A stretch of DNA of 64,000 bases, from contig NZ_BDCF01000001.1 of NCBI RefSeq assembly GCF_001613365.1, forward strand, positions 124,001 through 188,000, read 5' to 3'. This document shows, in pieces, positions 1 through 11,358 of this stretch; within the stretch, counting starts at the first letter, position 1; each line of letters begins with the position of its first letter. This DNA comes from Nocardia xishanensis NBRC 101358 (GTDB taxonomy: Bacteria > Actinomycetota > Actinomycetes > Mycobacteriales > Mycobacteriaceae). Below the pieces are notes generated by a model that did no database searches, was not told the origin of the DNA, and saw only the letters and a list, made by a program, of their open reading frames with translations. Made by a program: the position numbers and the translations under genes.

Positions 1-231
1 GGCGGGCCCCAGCAGCGCAGCACTCCCCCTCGCGGAATCATCGGCATCGGACACCCGGAAAACCTACCAACCCGCACCAACCGACCTACACGTGAGCACT
101 ATGCGGACCTACTGGACGCCTCGCAGCGACCACGCTCCGCGGAACAAAGCGATGCTCACGAATCCGGGTTGGGGTGAGCCGGGTGTGCGGACACGGAATC
201 GAACCGCCCCGTGCGAACCGACAGCGCAGGC
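1..231. other. No gene seen at the left edge
   Basis: Only antisense and out-of-frame reading is possible here. The stretch lies downstream of the minus-strand lipase. A short tRNA-like string (positions 193-203) has no cloverleaf around it. Nothing can be supported. Confidence 0.4.
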
Positions 232-1398
232 TCAGCGCTGGGCAGGCGTCTCGCGGATGCGGGCGAGGAAGGATTCGACGGCGGTCCACATGGCAGGACT
301 CATCTGCGTGTGCTGGCCGGTGCCGAGCACGGTCTCGGAGTCGACGTCGTTGGCGGCGAACTGGGCGATCAAGGCCGCGTGCAGCGGGGAGGGCACCACG
401 GTGTCGGTCGCGTTGACGAGTAACAGAATCGGGGCGTCGTAGCCGCGCACCGGAACCGTCAGATAGTCGTTGTAGGCGGCGCGGATCGGCTCGGCGGACA
501 GCGGCCTGGCCAGCAGCTGGCCGATGCCGAGACCGGCGACGCGCTCGATGATCCGGTCCAGGCACAGTCCGCCGACCTCGTCGAGCACCGTGCTGCCCAG
601 CGGCGTCAGGTACTGGTCGACGCGCACGTCCGGCCGCGCCGCGCGCACTCCAGCCAGGATGCTGACGAAGAAGCTCATCGGCCCCGCGGCGTCCGACACC
701 GCCGGGATCACCGGGCCCGCCAGCGGAAGCACCTTCTCCACGTCGGACTCCGGGTCGACGGCGATGGTGCCGCGGAAATCGAGATCCGGCGCGTAAGTGG
801 CCTGGAGCTGTGCGGTGCCGAGCGCGGCCTGCCCGCCCTGCGAAGCGCCGAATACCGCCCAGGTGCTCGACAACTCCGGGCGCGCGGCGCGGGCGGCCTG
901 CACCAGATCGATGGTCGCGGTCGCTTCGGTGCGCAGTTCGAGGTACGGATGCGGCCCGGTGTCGAAGCGCCCGAGACCGAGGTAATCGGGAGCGACGACG
1001 GCGAACCCCTGCGAAACCAGACGCCGCAGCAGCTGATCCTGCCTGCCCTGCATGGCGGGGAACGGCGCGCGCTCGGGTTGCGACATACCGCCGCAGCCGG
1101 GTCCGAGCCCGCTGCTGCCGTGGTCGTAGGCGAGGATCGGCCAGCCATCGGGCGGCGGGGTGCCCTCGGGCAGGAACAGCGCGCCACTCGCGCGGCGCGG
1201 GGCGCCGTCGGATCCGGTCATCCAGTAATCGATCACCGAACCGCCGGACATGCCGTGCCAGCCGTCGGGCTGCGCGGTCACCGAGATCACCGAGCCCGGC
1301 GTCGCCGCGGCGGCAGGCGCGCTCGTCCCGGACAACACGGCTCCGGCGACGAGCGCGGCGGCGAGCGCCGAACGTCGCGTGGTGTGTAGCAAGCCCAT
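232..1398 (-). CDS. Secreted lipase, LIP-type alpha/beta hydrolase
   Basis: A 388-aa exported hydrolase, probably an esterase or lipase acting on acylglycerols outside the membrane. The N-terminus has two arginines, a hydrophobic run and an Ala-rich cleavage region at about residues 8-32, typical of a signal peptide. The nucleophile elbow is GASQGG, an Asp sits in VNATDTVVP and a His in GTGQHTQMSP, giving a plausible Ser-Asp-His triad. Length and motifs fit the secretory lipase family (PF03583) common in mycolata. The ATG at 1398 follows GAGGG at 9 bases. It lies downstream of rpfB on the same strand but is separated from it by a terminator hairpin, so it is probably a separate unit. The true substrate is unknown. 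Confidence 0.8.
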   Translation of the reverse strand: MGLLHTTRRSALAAALVAGAVLSGTSAPAAAATPGSVISVTAQPDGWHGMSGGSVIDYWMTGSDGAPRRASGALFLPEGTPPPDGWPILAYDHGSSGLGPGCGGMSQPERAPFPAMQGRQDQLLRRLVSQGFAVVAPDYLGLGRFDTGPHPYLELRTEATATIDLVQAARAARPELSSTWAVFGASQGGQAALGTAQLQATYAPDLDFRGTIAVDPESDVEKVLPLAGPVIPAVSDAAGPMSFFVSILAGVRAARPDVRVDQYLTPLGSTVLDEVGGLCLDRIIERVAGLGIGQLLARPLSAEPIRAAYNDYLTVPVRGYDAPILLLVNATDTVVPSPLHAALIAQFAANDVDSETVLGTGQHTQMSPAMWTAVESFLARIRETPAQR

Positions 1399-1497
1399 CG
1401 CGAATTTCCCTCTCGCCCCGACCGCACCGTCACGAATTCGGCCGAGTGTACAACCACGTCGCGGGATGAGGAGGGCACATCGATCACGAAAACGACT

Positions 1498-1527
1498 GCG
1501 GCGCCGCCCACCTGGGGACGGCGCCGC
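1498..1527 (-). terminator. Hairpin terminator after rpfB
   Basis: Nine-base perfect arms (GCGGCGCCG and CGGCGCCGC) enclose a 12-base loop. On the minus strand they are followed by AGTCGTTTTCG, a short T-rich tail. It sits 20 bases beyond the rpfB stop, so it should end rpfB transcription. Confidence 0.65.
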
Positions 1528-1547
1528 GTGGCTGTGCGTAATGTAGG

Positions 1548-3083
<1,536 letters not shown>

Positions 3084-3914
3084 TCAGATGCCGTACACGC
3101 GCAGGGCGTTCGCCGTGGTGATCTCGGCCAGTTCTCGCGGATCCTGCTCGCGCAGTTCGGCGAGCGCGCGCACCGTGTACGGCAGGCAGTACGACTCGTT
3201 CGGCGCACCGCGGAACGGGTGCGGCGTCAGATACGGCGCGTCGGTCTCCACCAGAATCTGCTCGTCCGGCACCACCTTGGCGGCCTCGCGCAACTCGTGT
3301 GCGTTCTTGAAACTGACCGTGCCGGAGAAGCTGAGCACGTACCCCTCGGCGACGCAGGACAACGCCATGTTGGCGTCCGAGGAGAAGCAGTGGAAGATCA
3401 CCGTCGACGGCGCGCCTTCGTCCAGCAGGACGGTCAGCAGGTCGTGGTCGGCCTCGCGGTTGTGGATCATCAGCGGCTTGCGCACCCGCTTGGCCAACTC
3501 GATGTGCCAGCGGAAACCCTCGACCTGGGTCTCGATGTCGGCGCAGCCGTCGAGCTTGCCCGGCCAGTAGTAGTCGAGGCCGGTCTCGCCGATCGCGACG
3601 ACCCTCGGGTCGACCGCGAGCCGTTCCAGTTCCGCCTTCGCGGCGTCGTCCAGCGCGTTCGCCCTGGTGGGATGCAACGCGACCGCGGCGTAGACGCGCG
3701 GATCCCAGTGCGCGGCCTGCACCGCCCACTGCGCGGCGGCGAGATCGTCGGCGACCGTGACCACCTTGCCGACACCCACCGACGCGGCGCGATCCACGAT
3801 GGCGGCGGTGGACTCCGCGTCTTCGGCGCCACAGGCGTCCAGATGGGTGTGCGCGTCCACCAGCGGTGCGAGCGGCTCGGGCAGATCCGGCGCGGGGCGA
3901 CGACCGGCGCTCAC
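3084..3914 (-). CDS. tatD: TatD family metal-dependent hydrolase
   Basis: A 276-aa cytoplasmic TIM-barrel hydrolase of the TatD DNase family, which removes 3' nucleotides from DNA in a metal-dependent way. The metal site is visible as [10 protein letters not shown] near residue 20, a GETGLDYYW block carrying the bridging Glu, an HNREA-type His, and [10 protein letters not shown] near the C-terminus. Length is normal. It lies between rpfB (same strand, downstream) and metG (divergent), as in M. tuberculosis. Separation from rpfB by 408 bases suggests independent expression. Confidence 0.9.
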   Translation of the reverse strand: MSAGRRPAPDLPEPLAPLVDAHTHLDACGAEDAESTAAIVDRAASVGVGKVVTVADDLAAAQWAVQAAHWDPRVYAAVALHPTRANALDDAAKAELERLAVDPRVVAIGETGLDYYWPGKLDGCADIETQVEGFRWHIELAKRVRKPLMIHNREADHDLLTVLLDEGAPSTVIFHCFSSDANMALSCVAEGYVLSFSGTVSFKNAHELREAAKVVPDEQILVETDAPYLTPHPFRGAPNESYCLPYTVRALAELREQDPRELAEITTANALRVYGI

Positions 3915-4000
3915 GACTGCGCCTCCCCTGCGCTCGGCCGCGCCGGGCGGCCGCCAGGTCCTGCGGGGATATTCACGTGAGCGACGGAAAGCACGCGCAT

Positions 4001-4006
4001 TACAGT
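4001..4006 (+). promoter_or_regulatory. -10 element of metG, leaderless transcript likely
   Basis: TACAGT lies 9 bases before the metG ATG, so transcription should begin at or within a few bases of the start codon. There is no Shine-Dalgarno sequence before this ATG, which supports a leaderless mRNA. Confidence 0.5.
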
Positions 4007-4015
4007 AGACACACC

Positions 4016-5575
4016 ATGAGCGCAGCTGAACGCCCCGCCTTCTACATCACCACGGCCATCGCCTACCCGAACGGTGCGCCGCACATCGGGCATGCCTACG
4101 AGTACATCTCGGCGGACGCCATCGCCCGGTTCAAGCGACTCGACGGCTACGACGTGTTCTTCATGACCGGCACCGACGAGCACGGTCAGAAGATGCAGCA
4201 GGCCGCCACCGCCGAGGGCATCCCGGTGGAAGAGCTCGCCGCGCGCAACTCCGACGTCTTCGAGCAGCTCGACAAGACGCTCGACATCTCCTACGACCGG
4301 TTCATCCGGACCACCGACGCCGACCACCAGGTGGCCAGCATCGAGATCTGGGAGCGGATGCTCGCCAACGGCGACATCTACCTGGACAACTACTCGGGCT
4401 GGTACTCGGTGCGCGACGAGGCGTTCTACACCGAGGCGGAGACCACGCTGCTCGACGACGGCAGCCGCGTCTCCACCGAGACCAACACGCCGGTGGAGTG
4501 GACCGAGGAGTCCAACTTCTTCTTCCGGCTGTCGAAGTACCAGGACCGGCTGCTCGCGCTCTACGAGGAGCACCCCGAATTCATCGCGCCCGCAACACGT
4601 CGCAACGAGATCGTCAGCTACGTGAAGGAGGGCCTGAAGGACCTGTCCATCTCGCGCACCACCTTCGACTGGGGCGTGCCGGTGCCCGAGCACCCCGACC
4701 ACGTGATGTACGTCTGGGTGGACGCGCTCACCAACTACATCACCGGCGTCGGCTTCCCGGACACGGAATCGGCTGCGTTCCAGAAGTTCTGGCCCGCCGA
4801 CGTGCACATCATCGGCAAGGACATCACCCGCTTCCACACGGTGTACTGGCCTGCCTTCCTGATGTCGGCCGGGGTGGAGCTGCCGAAACGCGTGTTCGTG
4901 CACGGCTTCCTGTACAACAAGGGCGAGAAGATGTCGAAGTCGGTCGGCAATGTGGTCGACCCGCTCGAGCTCGTCGACGAATACGGCGTCGACGCGGTGC
5001 GTTTCTTCCTGCTGCGCGAGATCTCCTACGGGCAGGACGGCAGCTACAGCCACGACGCCATCGTCGGCCGCATCAACAGCGACTTGGCCAACGAGTTCGG
5101 CAACCTGGTGCAGCGCAGCCTGACCATGGTGAACAAGAACTGCGACGCCGCGGTGCCGACGCCGGGCGAGTTCACCGACGAGGACCGCGCGCTGCTCGAC
5201 CGCGCGAACGGTCTGCTGGAACGCTGCCGCACCGAATACGACGCCCAGCAGATGCATCTCGCGCTCGAGGCGATCTGGCTGACCCTCGGCGAGACCAACA
5301 AGTACTTCTCGGCCCAGGCGCCGTGGGCGCTGCGCAAGTCGGGCACGGAGGAAGATCTCGCCCGCATGGCGACGGTGCTGTACGTGACGCTCGAGGTGAT
5401 CCGCATCGTCGCGATCCTGGTGCAGCCGGTGCTGCCCGGGTCCGCCGCCAAGATCCTCGACCTGCTCGCCCAGCAGGGCCGCACCTTCGCCGACCTCGCG
5501 ACCCCGCTCGTGCCGGGCGTGCCGCTGCCCGCTCCGGAGCCGGTTTACCCGCGCTACCTGGAGAAGAAGGACTGA
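4016..5575 (+). CDS. metG: Methionyl-tRNA synthetase
   Basis: A 519-aa class I aminoacyl-tRNA synthetase that charges tRNA-Met with methionine using ATP. The HIGH signature is in [11 protein letters not shown] (about residue 20) and the KMSKS loop in [10 protein letters not shown]. It lacks a C-terminal EMAP-type tRNA-binding domain, like the mycobacterial enzyme, which I recall as the same length. I chose the ATG at 4016 because the sequence before it has no conserved residues and the -10 box lies just upstream. It is divergent from tatD and ends at a strong terminator. Confidence 0.96.
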   Translation: MSAAERPAFYITTAIAYPNGAPHIGHAYEYISADAIARFKRLDGYDVFFMTGTDEHGQKMQQAATAEGIPVEELAARNSDVFEQLDKTLDISYDRFIRTTDADHQVASIEIWERMLANGDIYLDNYSGWYSVRDEAFYTEAETTLLDDGSRVSTETNTPVEWTEESNFFFRLSKYQDRLLALYEEHPEFIAPATRRNEIVSYVKEGLKDLSISRTTFDWGVPVPEHPDHVMYVWVDALTNYITGVGFPDTESAAFQKFWPADVHIIGKDITRFHTVYWPAFLMSAGVELPKRVFVHGFLYNKGEKMSKSVGNVVDPLELVDEYGVDAVRFFLLREISYGQDGSYSHDAIVGRINSDLANEFGNLVQRSLTMVNKNCDAAVPTPGEFTDEDRALLDRANGLLERCRTEYDAQQMHLALEAIWLTLGETNKYFSAQAPWALRKSGTEEDLARMATVLYVTLEVIRIVAILVQPVLPGSAAKILDLLAQQGRTFADLATPLVPGVPLPAPEPVYPRYLEKKD

Positions 5576-5606
5576 CGTACCCGCGGCAAGGTACTCACCG
5601 ACCGAC

Positions 5607-5649
5607 CTGCGCGGCACCGTGATTCGCGATGAATCACCGTGCCGCGCAG
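5607..5649 (+). terminator. Strong hairpin terminator of metG
   Basis: Perfect 19-base arms (5607-5625 and 5631-5649) flank a GCGAT loop. On the plus strand TTGTTTCG follows. The hairpin lies between two convergent genes and may act on both. Confidence 0.85.
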
Positions 5650-5659
5650 TTGTTTCGCC

Positions 5660-6412
5660 TCACTTCCAGCGTTCGAGCAGCCGATTGGCCTCGGCCGCCA
5701 GCGCGAACTGGAGGTAGGGGCCGAAGCTGATCCGCGCCACGCCCTGCGCGGCGAGTTCCGCGCGGTCCGACTTGTCCGGCAGACCGATCGCGTTGACCGG
5801 CAGCGGCAGTTCCGAGGTCAGCCTGCGCATGTCGGCGTCGGAATGCCGCCCGACCGGATACAGCACATCGGCGCCCGCGGAGGCGGCCAGCGTCAGCCGG
5901 GCGATGGCCCGGTCCATGCGGTCGGCTTCGTCGCCGACCTGCCGCAGGAACAGGTCGGTCCGGGCGTTGACCACGACGTGCACGCCTGCCGCGTCGGCGA
6001 ATTCGCGCAGCCCGTGCACGAGGTCGGCGTGCTCTTGGTCGCCGCGCAGCCGACCGCCCTCGCTGTGCACGGTGTCCTCGATGTTCAGGCCGACCGCGCC
6101 GACGTCGAGCAGGCCCTCGATCAGCTGGGCGGGCTCGTGTCCGTATCCGGCTTCGATGTCGACGGAGATCGGCACGTCCACCGCGTCGGTGATCTGCCGG
6201 ACCCGAGTCAGCAGTTCGGCGAAGGTCATGCCCTCGTTGTCGCCGCGCCCGATCGAGTCGGCGACCGGGTGACTGCCCACGGTGAGAGCCGAAAAGCCAG
6301 CGTTGACAGCAAGATTCGCCGACCATGCGTCCCACACGGTGGGCAGCACGACCGGATTGCCCGGACGGTGCAGCGCGAGCAGTTCCTTTGCCTTGCTTTC
6401 CAAAGTGGTCAT
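5660..6412 (-). CDS. Isocitrate lyase/PEP mutase family enzyme
   Basis: A 250-aa TIM-barrel enzyme of the ICL/PEP-mutase superfamily, which forms or breaks C-C or P-C bonds next to a carboxylate. The metal-binding stretch DIEAGYG and the VGLNIEDT strand (normally EDQ or EDT) are visible, as is an early WDAWSA motif typical of the small stand-alone members. The catalytic KKCGH loop of true isocitrate lyase is absent, so the substrate is uncertain. Oxaloacetate or 2-methylisocitrate-like acids are possible. The ATG at 6412 was chosen because homology starts with its LESKAKELLALH. It is convergent with metG. Confidence 0.8.
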   Translation of the reverse strand: MTTLESKAKELLALHRPGNPVVLPTVWDAWSANLAVNAGFSALTVGSHPVADSIGRGDNEGMTFAELLTRVRQITDAVDVPISVDIEAGYGHEPAQLIEGLLDVGAVGLNIEDTVHSEGGRLRGDQEHADLVHGLREFADAAGVHVVVNARTDLFLRQVGDEADRMDRAIARLTLAASAGADVLYPVGRHSDADMRRLTSELPLPVNAIGLPDKSDRAELAAQGVARISFGPYLQFALAAEANRLLERWK

Positions 6413-6564
6413 ACACCGATCATGGACCCCACCCCGGCCCGCCGCAGTGTGACACACCCCATTCCGGCGGCGGCCCAGGTCGGGCGCCACACGGATACTC
6501 GGCGAGCTGCCGCTGCGTCCGGCGCGGGCGCAGTACCCTGCTTGGGCCGAATCGGGCTAGCGAG

Positions 6565-7455
6565 ATGGGATCCGAAGTGCGAGTAGTTGGGCGAGCGAGC
6601 GTAGGCCGCAAGACGGTGCGCGGCGCGAAGGTCTTGGTGACGGGGGCGGCCAGCGGCATCGGCAAGGCGACCGCGATCGCCGCGGCGGCGCAGGGCGGCG
6701 AACTGGTGCTCACCGACATCAACGCCGATGGCTTGGCGGCGACCGTCGAGCAGATCCGCGCCGCGGGCGGGACGGTGCTGGACTCGCGGGCCTTCGACAT
6801 CACCGATTACGACGCCGTGGCCGCCTTCGCCGCGGACGTGCACGATCGGCACGACAGCATGGACGTGGTCATGAACATCGCCGGCACCTCCGCGTGGGGC
6901 ACCGTGGAGAACCTCGAGCACCGGCACTGGCGACGCATGGTCGACATCAACCTGATGGGGCCGATCCATGTCATCGAGAGCTTCGTGCCCGCCATGGTGC
7001 GCGCGGGCCGCGGCGGCGCCCTGGTGAACGTCTCCTCGGCGGCCGGTCTGCTCGCGCTGCCATGGCACGCCGCCTACAGCGCGGCGAAATTCGGCCTGCG
7101 CGGCGTCTCCGAGGTGCTGCGCTTCGATCTGGAACAGCACGGCATCTCGGTGCACTTGGTCGCGCCGGGCGCGGTGAACACCCCGCTCGTGCAGAGCTTC
7201 GAGCTGGTCGGGGTGGACAAGGACGATCCGAAGGTGCGCAGGTTGACCAAGGCGTTCACCAAGCACGCCGTGCCGCCCGAGCGGGTGGCAGCGGCGATCC
7301 TGCGCGGTGTCGAACGCAATCGGTTCCTCATCTACAGCTCGTTCGACATCCGCTTCGGCTACTGGTGGGCGCGCAAGTTCGCGTTCCCCTACGAGTTCGT
7401 CATCCGCCGGGCCAGCGCCCGGTTCAGCACACTGCCGGTTTCGACGGGCAGTTGA
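6565..7455 (+). CDS. Short-chain dehydrogenase/reductase
   Basis: A 296-aa classical SDR, an NAD(P)-dependent oxidoreductase. The Rossmann nucleotide site is [10 protein letters not shown], the structural NxAG is NIAGTS, the catalytic Ser lies in NVSSAAG, and the YxxxK pair is in YSAAKF. The C-terminus ends in a basic, aromatic stretch that could sit on the membrane, as in the mycobacterial SDRs that act on lipids. Start is either ATG 6565 or GTG 6577. Its last 32 bases overlap the end of the convergent soxR. The substrate cannot be read from sequence. Confidence 0.82.
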   Translation: MGSEVRVVGRASVGRKTVRGAKVLVTGAASGIGKATAIAAAAQGGELVLTDINADGLAATVEQIRAAGGTVLDSRAFDITDYDAVAAFAADVHDRHDSMDVVMNIAGTSAWGTVENLEHRHWRRMVDINLMGPIHVIESFVPAMVRAGRGGALVNVSSAAGLLALPWHAAYSAAKFGLRGVSEVLRFDLEQHGISVHLVAPGAVNTPLVQSFELVGVDKDDPKVRRLTKAFTKHAVPPERVAAAILRGVERNRFLIYSSFDIRFGYWWARKFAFPYEFVIRRASARFSTLPVSTGS

Positions 7456-7909
7456 GGTGCGTGTCGAGCACCCTGGCGCCGGGCCCCTCGTCGCCGAGCC
7501 GGTCGCGCTCGTTGACCAGTTTGCAGCTGCCCAGTGATAGGCAGCCGCAGCCGATGCAACCGGTCAGGTTGTCGCGCAGGCGGATCAGCTGGCTGATGCG
7601 ATCATCGAGATCCTCCCGCCACGCGGTGGAGAGGGTCTCCCAGTCGCGCCGGGTGGGAGTGCGGCTCTCCGGCAGTTTGTCCAGCGCCTCCCGTATTTCG
7701 CTGAGCGGTATGCCGACCCGCTGCGAGATGCGGATGAACGCGACCCGGCGCAACGTCTCGCGGGTGTATCTGCGCTGGTTCCCACTGGTGCGGCGGCTGG
7801 AGATCAGCCCTTCGCGCTCGTAGAAATGCAACGCGGAGACGGCTACTCCGCTACGCTCGGACAGTTGCCCGGGGGTCAGTTCCTTTGCTCGCCAATCGGC
7901 TGTCGACAT
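7424..7909 (-). CDS. soxR: Redox-sensitive MerR-family activator SoxR
   Basis: A 161-aa [2Fe-2S] transcription factor that senses redox-cycling compounds. It has an N-terminal MerR helix-turn-helix (about residues 12-80), a dimerization helix, and the diagnostic cluster [12 protein letters not shown] near residues 120-131 that ligates the iron-sulfur centre. Length is normal for SoxR. The ATG at 7909 follows GGAGG. A palindrome at 7925-7944, immediately upstream, fits a SoxR box, so autoregulation and control of the divergent arcA are possible. In actinomycetes SoxR usually controls a few reductases or oxygenases, and the overlapping SDR is a candidate target by proximity only. Confidence 0.9.
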   Translation of the reverse strand: MSTADWRAKELTPGQLSERSGVAVSALHFYEREGLISSRRTSGNQRRYTRETLRRVAFIRISQRVGIPLSEIREALDKLPESRTPTRRDWETLSTAWREDLDDRISQLIRLRDNLTGCIGCGCLSLGSCKLVNERDRLGDEGPGARVLDTHLNCPSKPAVC

Positions 7910-7924
7910 CACGCTCCTCCATTC

Positions 7925-7944
7925 ACCTAAACCATACTTCAGGT
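7925..7944. promoter_or_regulatory. SoxR-box-like palindrome
   Basis: The half sites ACCTAAA and TTCAGGT are separated by six bases, matching the 20-bp form of SoxR sites (ACCTnAA-N6-TTnAGGT). On the plus side TAGGAT (7945-7950) could be a -10 for arcA transcription. On the minus side it lies 16 bases before soxR. A mixed resemblance to iron boxes was considered weaker. Confidence 0.55.
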
Positions 7945-8050
7945 TAGGATGTCCTGGGGACGAATTCGGACGCCCCGAGTCATTGGGGGGGCCGATTTCC
8001 GTACCGTTGCGCCGATCGGGAACTACGGTCGGAGGATGGGAGCAGACGCT

Positions 8051-9331
8051 GTGCCCGTCGACCACGAAAAGGACAGGCGCGGGGGCGGGCCCGACCGCGC
8101 CGACGAACCGCGCTACGGAGTGACTTCCGAGGTGGGAGCCCTACGCACGGTCCTGTTGCATCGGCCCGGCGCCGAACTACGCAGGCTCACCCCGCGCAAC
8201 AACGATCAATTGCTGTTCGACGGCATTCCCTGGGTCGAGCGAGCCCAGCAGGAACATGACACCTTCGCGGACGTGCTGGGCGGCCGCGGCGTCGAGGTGC
8301 TGCTGCTCTCGGATCTGCTCGCCGAAACGATCGCGGCCAGCGGCGCCGCGCGGATCCAGGGCATCTCCGCCGCCGTCGACGCGCGCAGGCTGGGCCACGC
8401 GCTGGCCGACGAGCTGGCCGCCTATCTGCGCGGGGTGCCCGCCGCGGAACTGGCCGAGATCCTGATGGCGGGCATGACCTTCGACGAACTGCCGTTCGGC
8501 CCCGACGCCGCCTCCCTGGTGCGGCGGATGCACCACGGCGCCGATTTCGTCATCGCGCCGCTGCCCAATCTGTTGTTCACCAGGGATTCCTCGTTCTGGG
8601 TCGGCCCGCGCGTCGCGATCACCTCGCTCGCGCTGCCCGCCCGGATGCGAGAGACCTCGCTGACCGACCTCATCTACGCCTTCCACCCGCGCTTCCTCGG
8701 GGTACGGCGGGCCTACGAATCGCACACCGCGCCGATCGAAGGCGGCGACGTGCTGCTGCTCGCGCCCGGCGTCGTCGCCGTCGGCGTCGGCGAGCGGACC
8801 TCGCCCGCCGGCGCGGAAGCCTTGGCGCGCAGTCTGTTCGACGACGGACTCGCGCACACCGTGCTGGTCGTCCCGATCGCGCAGACCCGCGCGACCATGC
8901 ACCTGGACACGGTGTGCACCATGGTCGACACCGACGCCGTGGTGATGTACCCGGCGGTCCGAGACGAGCTGTGCGCCTTCACGATTCATCGTGAGGACGA
9001 CTACGCGGTGCGCGAGGGCGGCGGCGGGGTGACGATGCGCGGACCCGATCCGTTCCTGCCCGCGGCGGCCGAGGCGATGGGCATCGGCAAGCTGCGGGTG
9101 ATCGATACCGGGCTCGACGGCGTCACCGCCGAGCGCGAGCAGTGGGACGACGGCAACAACACCCTCGCCGTCGCCCCCGGCGTCGTGATCGCCTACGAAC
9201 GCAACGAGATGACCAACGCGCGGCTGCTGGACGCGGGCATCGAGGTGCTGCCGATCCCCGGCTCGGAACTGGGCTCGGGGCGCGGCGGGCCGCGGTGCCT
9301 GTCCTGCCCGCTGGCCAGAGACGACGTGTGA
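8051..9331 (+). CDS. arcA: Arginine deiminase
   Basis: A 426-aa cytoplasmic enzyme converting L-arginine to citrulline and ammonia. Guanidino-group-modifying motifs are present: [10 protein letters not shown], the substrate-binding IEGGDVLLL, the catalytic His in [10 protein letters not shown], and the nucleophilic Cys in [10 protein letters not shown] near the end. I favour GTG 8051, which follows GGGAG at 8 bases. ATG 8036 (five codons longer) is also possible but has GGAGG touching it. No arcB or arcC is seen, as in mycobacteria, so the product may not feed ATP formation here. gntR follows after 7 bases and is probably co-transcribed. Confidence 0.93.
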   Translation: MPVDHEKDRRGGGPDRADEPRYGVTSEVGALRTVLLHRPGAELRRLTPRNNDQLLFDGIPWVERAQQEHDTFADVLGGRGVEVLLLSDLLAETIAASGAARIQGISAAVDARRLGHALADELAAYLRGVPAAELAEILMAGMTFDELPFGPDAASLVRRMHHGADFVIAPLPNLLFTRDSSFWVGPRVAITSLALPARMRETSLTDLIYAFHPRFLGVRRAYESHTAPIEGGDVLLLAPGVVAVGVGERTSPAGAEALARSLFDDGLAHTVLVVPIAQTRATMHLDTVCTMVDTDAVVMYPAVRDELCAFTIHREDDYAVREGGGGVTMRGPDPFLPAAAEAMGIGKLRVIDTGLDGVTAEREQWDDGNNTLAVAPGVVIAYERNEMTNARLLDAGIEVLPIPGSELGSGRGGPRCLSCPLARDDV

Positions 9332-9338
9332 GCCGCCT

Positions 9339-9704
9339 ATGTTCACTGTTTCGATCAGCCACGATTCACCCGTCCCGCCGTACGAGCAGCTGCGGCTCGC
9401 GGTCATCGCGCAGGTACGTTCCGGCGAGCTGACCGCGGGAACGAAGATTCCCACCGTGCGCGCCCTTGCCGCCCAGCTGGGCCTGGCGCCCAACACCGTC
9501 GCGCGCGCCTATCGCGAACTGGAGGCCGACGGCGTGCTGGAGACCAGGGGCAGGCAGGGCTCGTTCATCGCGTCCTCCGGCGACCCGACCCGCGACGCGG
9601 CGGGACGCGCCGCGACCGCGTACGTGTCGGCCATCAGGCGGCTCGGCCTTGACGACGAAACCGCCCTGCGCTATGTGAAATCCGCGCTGGAGACCGGGTA
9701 CTGA
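9339..9704 (+). CDS. Small GntR-family regulator, YtrA type
   Basis: A 121-aa DNA-binding protein. Residues 10-75 form a winged helix of the GntR type (PPYEQLRLAVIAQVRSGEL, then TVRALAAQLGLAPNTVARAY). Only about 45 residues follow, too few for an FCD or UTRA ligand domain, which is the YtrA subfamily pattern. It starts 7 bases after arcA, so it is probably the last gene of that operon and may adjust it. The effector is unknown. Confidence 0.85.
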   Translation: MFTVSISHDSPVPPYEQLRLAVIAQVRSGELTAGTKIPTVRALAAQLGLAPNTVARAYRELEADGVLETRGRQGSFIASSGDPTRDAAGRAATAYVSAIRRLGLDDETALRYVKSALETGY

Positions 9705-9744
9705 GCGACGCCGCTGGGCGGGGTCCGCGCCGGCGGGCCTCCGT

Positions 9745-11343
9745 CTAGCGCCAGCTCGGCAGCCAGAGGTGGTCGTGCCAGTTGCCCGGGCTGATCGGCA
9801 GTGCCGTCAGGATCGGCCACAGCCAGATGAAGTTCGCGACAACCAGGCCGAGGTAGAGGCAGACGGCGAGCAGCCCGAGACTGTGCCGTTCGCTGGGGAT
9901 GGCGGGCAGGAAGGTGCCCGACGGGCTGCGCGGTATCGGCACCGGGCGAGCCGGGCCCATCATGTCGCCCAGCGCCAGCGCGAGGCCGATCATCAGGAAC
10001 GGGGCCAGCGGCACGGCGTAGAAGTAGTACATCTGCCGGTCCAGCGTCAGGAACCAGGGCAGCAGCGCGGCGCCGTAGCCGGTCAGCACCGCGGCGTAGC
10101 GCCAGTCGCGCCGGACCACGCTGCGCCACAGCATCCAGGCGAGCACCGGGAAGGCGACCCACCAGATCGCCGGAGTCCCGATCAGCATCACGGCCTTGAC
10201 GCACTGCGCCTGCTCGCAGCCGGTGACGTTGGTGTCGGCGTAGTAGTACAGCATCGGCCGCAGGCCCATCGGCCAGGTCCACGGCTTGGATTCCCACGGA
10301 TGGTGGTTGCCCGCCGAGTTGGTCAGGCCCTCGTGGAAGTGCAGCGACTCGCCGCTGTAGAACCACAGCGAGCGCAGCGCGTCGGGCAGGAACGACCACG
10401 GTCCCCCCGACCCCACCTGATTGCCGACGGCGTACCGGTACACACCGGTCTCGCTGACGAACCAGGCCCAGTAGGTGGCCAGGTACACCCCGACCGGGAT
10501 CAGCACGAGCGAATAGAGCGCGGGGCCCACATCGCGCAGCGCCGTGCCGTGCCAGGGCTTGGGCACCCCGTACGCGCGGCGCGCGGCGACGTCGAAGCAG
10601 ACGCTCATGATGCCGAACGCGGCGATGAAGTAGATGCCCGACCATTTGGTGCCGCACGCCAGTCCGAGCAGCACGCCTGCGCCGAAACGCCACCAGCGCA
10701 CACCGAGTCGCGGACCCCACGGTGTGGCGCCGATGCGTCCCTCCACGTCGACGAGCGCCATTCTGGCCCGCATCTCGTCCCGGTCGACCACCAGGCAGCC
10801 GAAGGCCGCGGTGACGAACAGCGCCATGAAGATGTCGAGCATGCCGATGCGGGAGGAGACGAACAACAGCCCGTCGGCGATCGTCAGGATGCCCGCGATC
10901 GCGCCGATCAGGGTCGATCTGGCCAGCCTGCGCGCGATCCTGACCACCAGCAGCACCAGCACGGTGCCCGCGAGCGCCGCGGTGAACCGCCAACCCCAGC
11001 CGTTGTAGCCGAAGAGGAACTCGCCGACGGCGATCATCTGCTTGCCGACCGGCGGATGCACCACCAACCCGTAGCCGGGGTTGTCCTCCACCCCGCCGCC
11101 GGTGAGCATCTGCCATGCCTGCGGCGCGTAGTGCTTCTCGTCGAAGACCGGCGTTCCCGCGTCGGTCGGATAGTTCAGCATGGTGAACCGAGTCACCGCC
11201 GCGAACGCGGTCAGCACGGCGGTGACCAGCCACCCCCGCAGCGAGTCGAGGGGGCCGAAATCGGGCGACGGCCGGAGCGGCGCTGGACTCGACCAGGTGG
11301 GCACAGCCCCGGGTACGGTCGCGCGGGAGGTCACCTGGGTCAC
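9745..11343 (-). CDS. pmt: Protein O-mannosyltransferase (GT39)
   Basis: A 532-aa polytopic membrane enzyme that transfers mannose from a polyprenyl phosphate carrier to Ser/Thr of secreted proteins. The acidic catalytic region FDEKHYAPQAW lies in the first periplasmic loop (about residue 75), and about ten hydrophobic segments follow. It corresponds to M. tuberculosis Rv1002c in family, size and place between arcA and rsmI. The start is a GTG at 11343 with TAATAC about ten bases upstream and no ribosome site, indicating a leaderless mRNA. Confidence 0.9.
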   Translation of the reverse strand: MTQVTSRATVPGAVPTWSSPAPLRPSPDFGPLDSLRGWLVTAVLTAFAAVTRFTMLNYPTDAGTPVFDEKHYAPQAWQMLTGGGVEDNPGYGLVVHPPVGKQMIAVGEFLFGYNGWGWRFTAALAGTVLVLLVVRIARRLARSTLIGAIAGILTIADGLLFVSSRIGMLDIFMALFVTAAFGCLVVDRDEMRARMALVDVEGRIGATPWGPRLGVRWWRFGAGVLLGLACGTKWSGIYFIAAFGIMSVCFDVAARRAYGVPKPWHGTALRDVGPALYSLVLIPVGVYLATYWAWFVSETGVYRYAVGNQVGSGGPWSFLPDALRSLWFYSGESLHFHEGLTNSAGNHHPWESKPWTWPMGLRPMLYYYADTNVTGCEQAQCVKAVMLIGTPAIWWVAFPVLAWMLWRSVVRRDWRYAAVLTGYGAALLPWFLTLDRQMYYFYAVPLAPFLMIGLALALGDMMGPARPVPIPRSPSGTFLPAIPSERHSLGLLAVCLYLGLVVANFIWLWPILTALPISPGNWHDHLWLPSWR

Positions 11344-11352
11344 GCCCCGATC

Positions 11353-11358
11353 GTATTA
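11353..11358 (-). promoter_or_regulatory. -10 element of pmt
   Basis: TAATAC on the minus strand ends 9 bases before the GTG start of pmt. This places the transcription start at or very near the start codon. The divergent rsmI has a possible TAGGCT box near 11482. Confidence 0.45.

Noticed and set aside
193..203. tRNA T-arm-like string at the left edge
   Set aside because: The flanking bases cannot form acceptor, D or anticodon stems.
3911..5617. A 568-codon minus-strand frame opposite metG
   Set aside because: It is a shadow of metG. Its product is rich in His, Arg and Val-Asp runs with no domain, while the plus strand has full methionyl-tRNA synthetase motifs.
7925..7948. Reading the soxR upstream palindrome as an iron box for IdeR
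   Set aside because: Only the TTAGG part resembles the iron box. The symmetrical ACCTnAA-N6-TTnAGGT form and adjacent soxR fit a SoxR site better.
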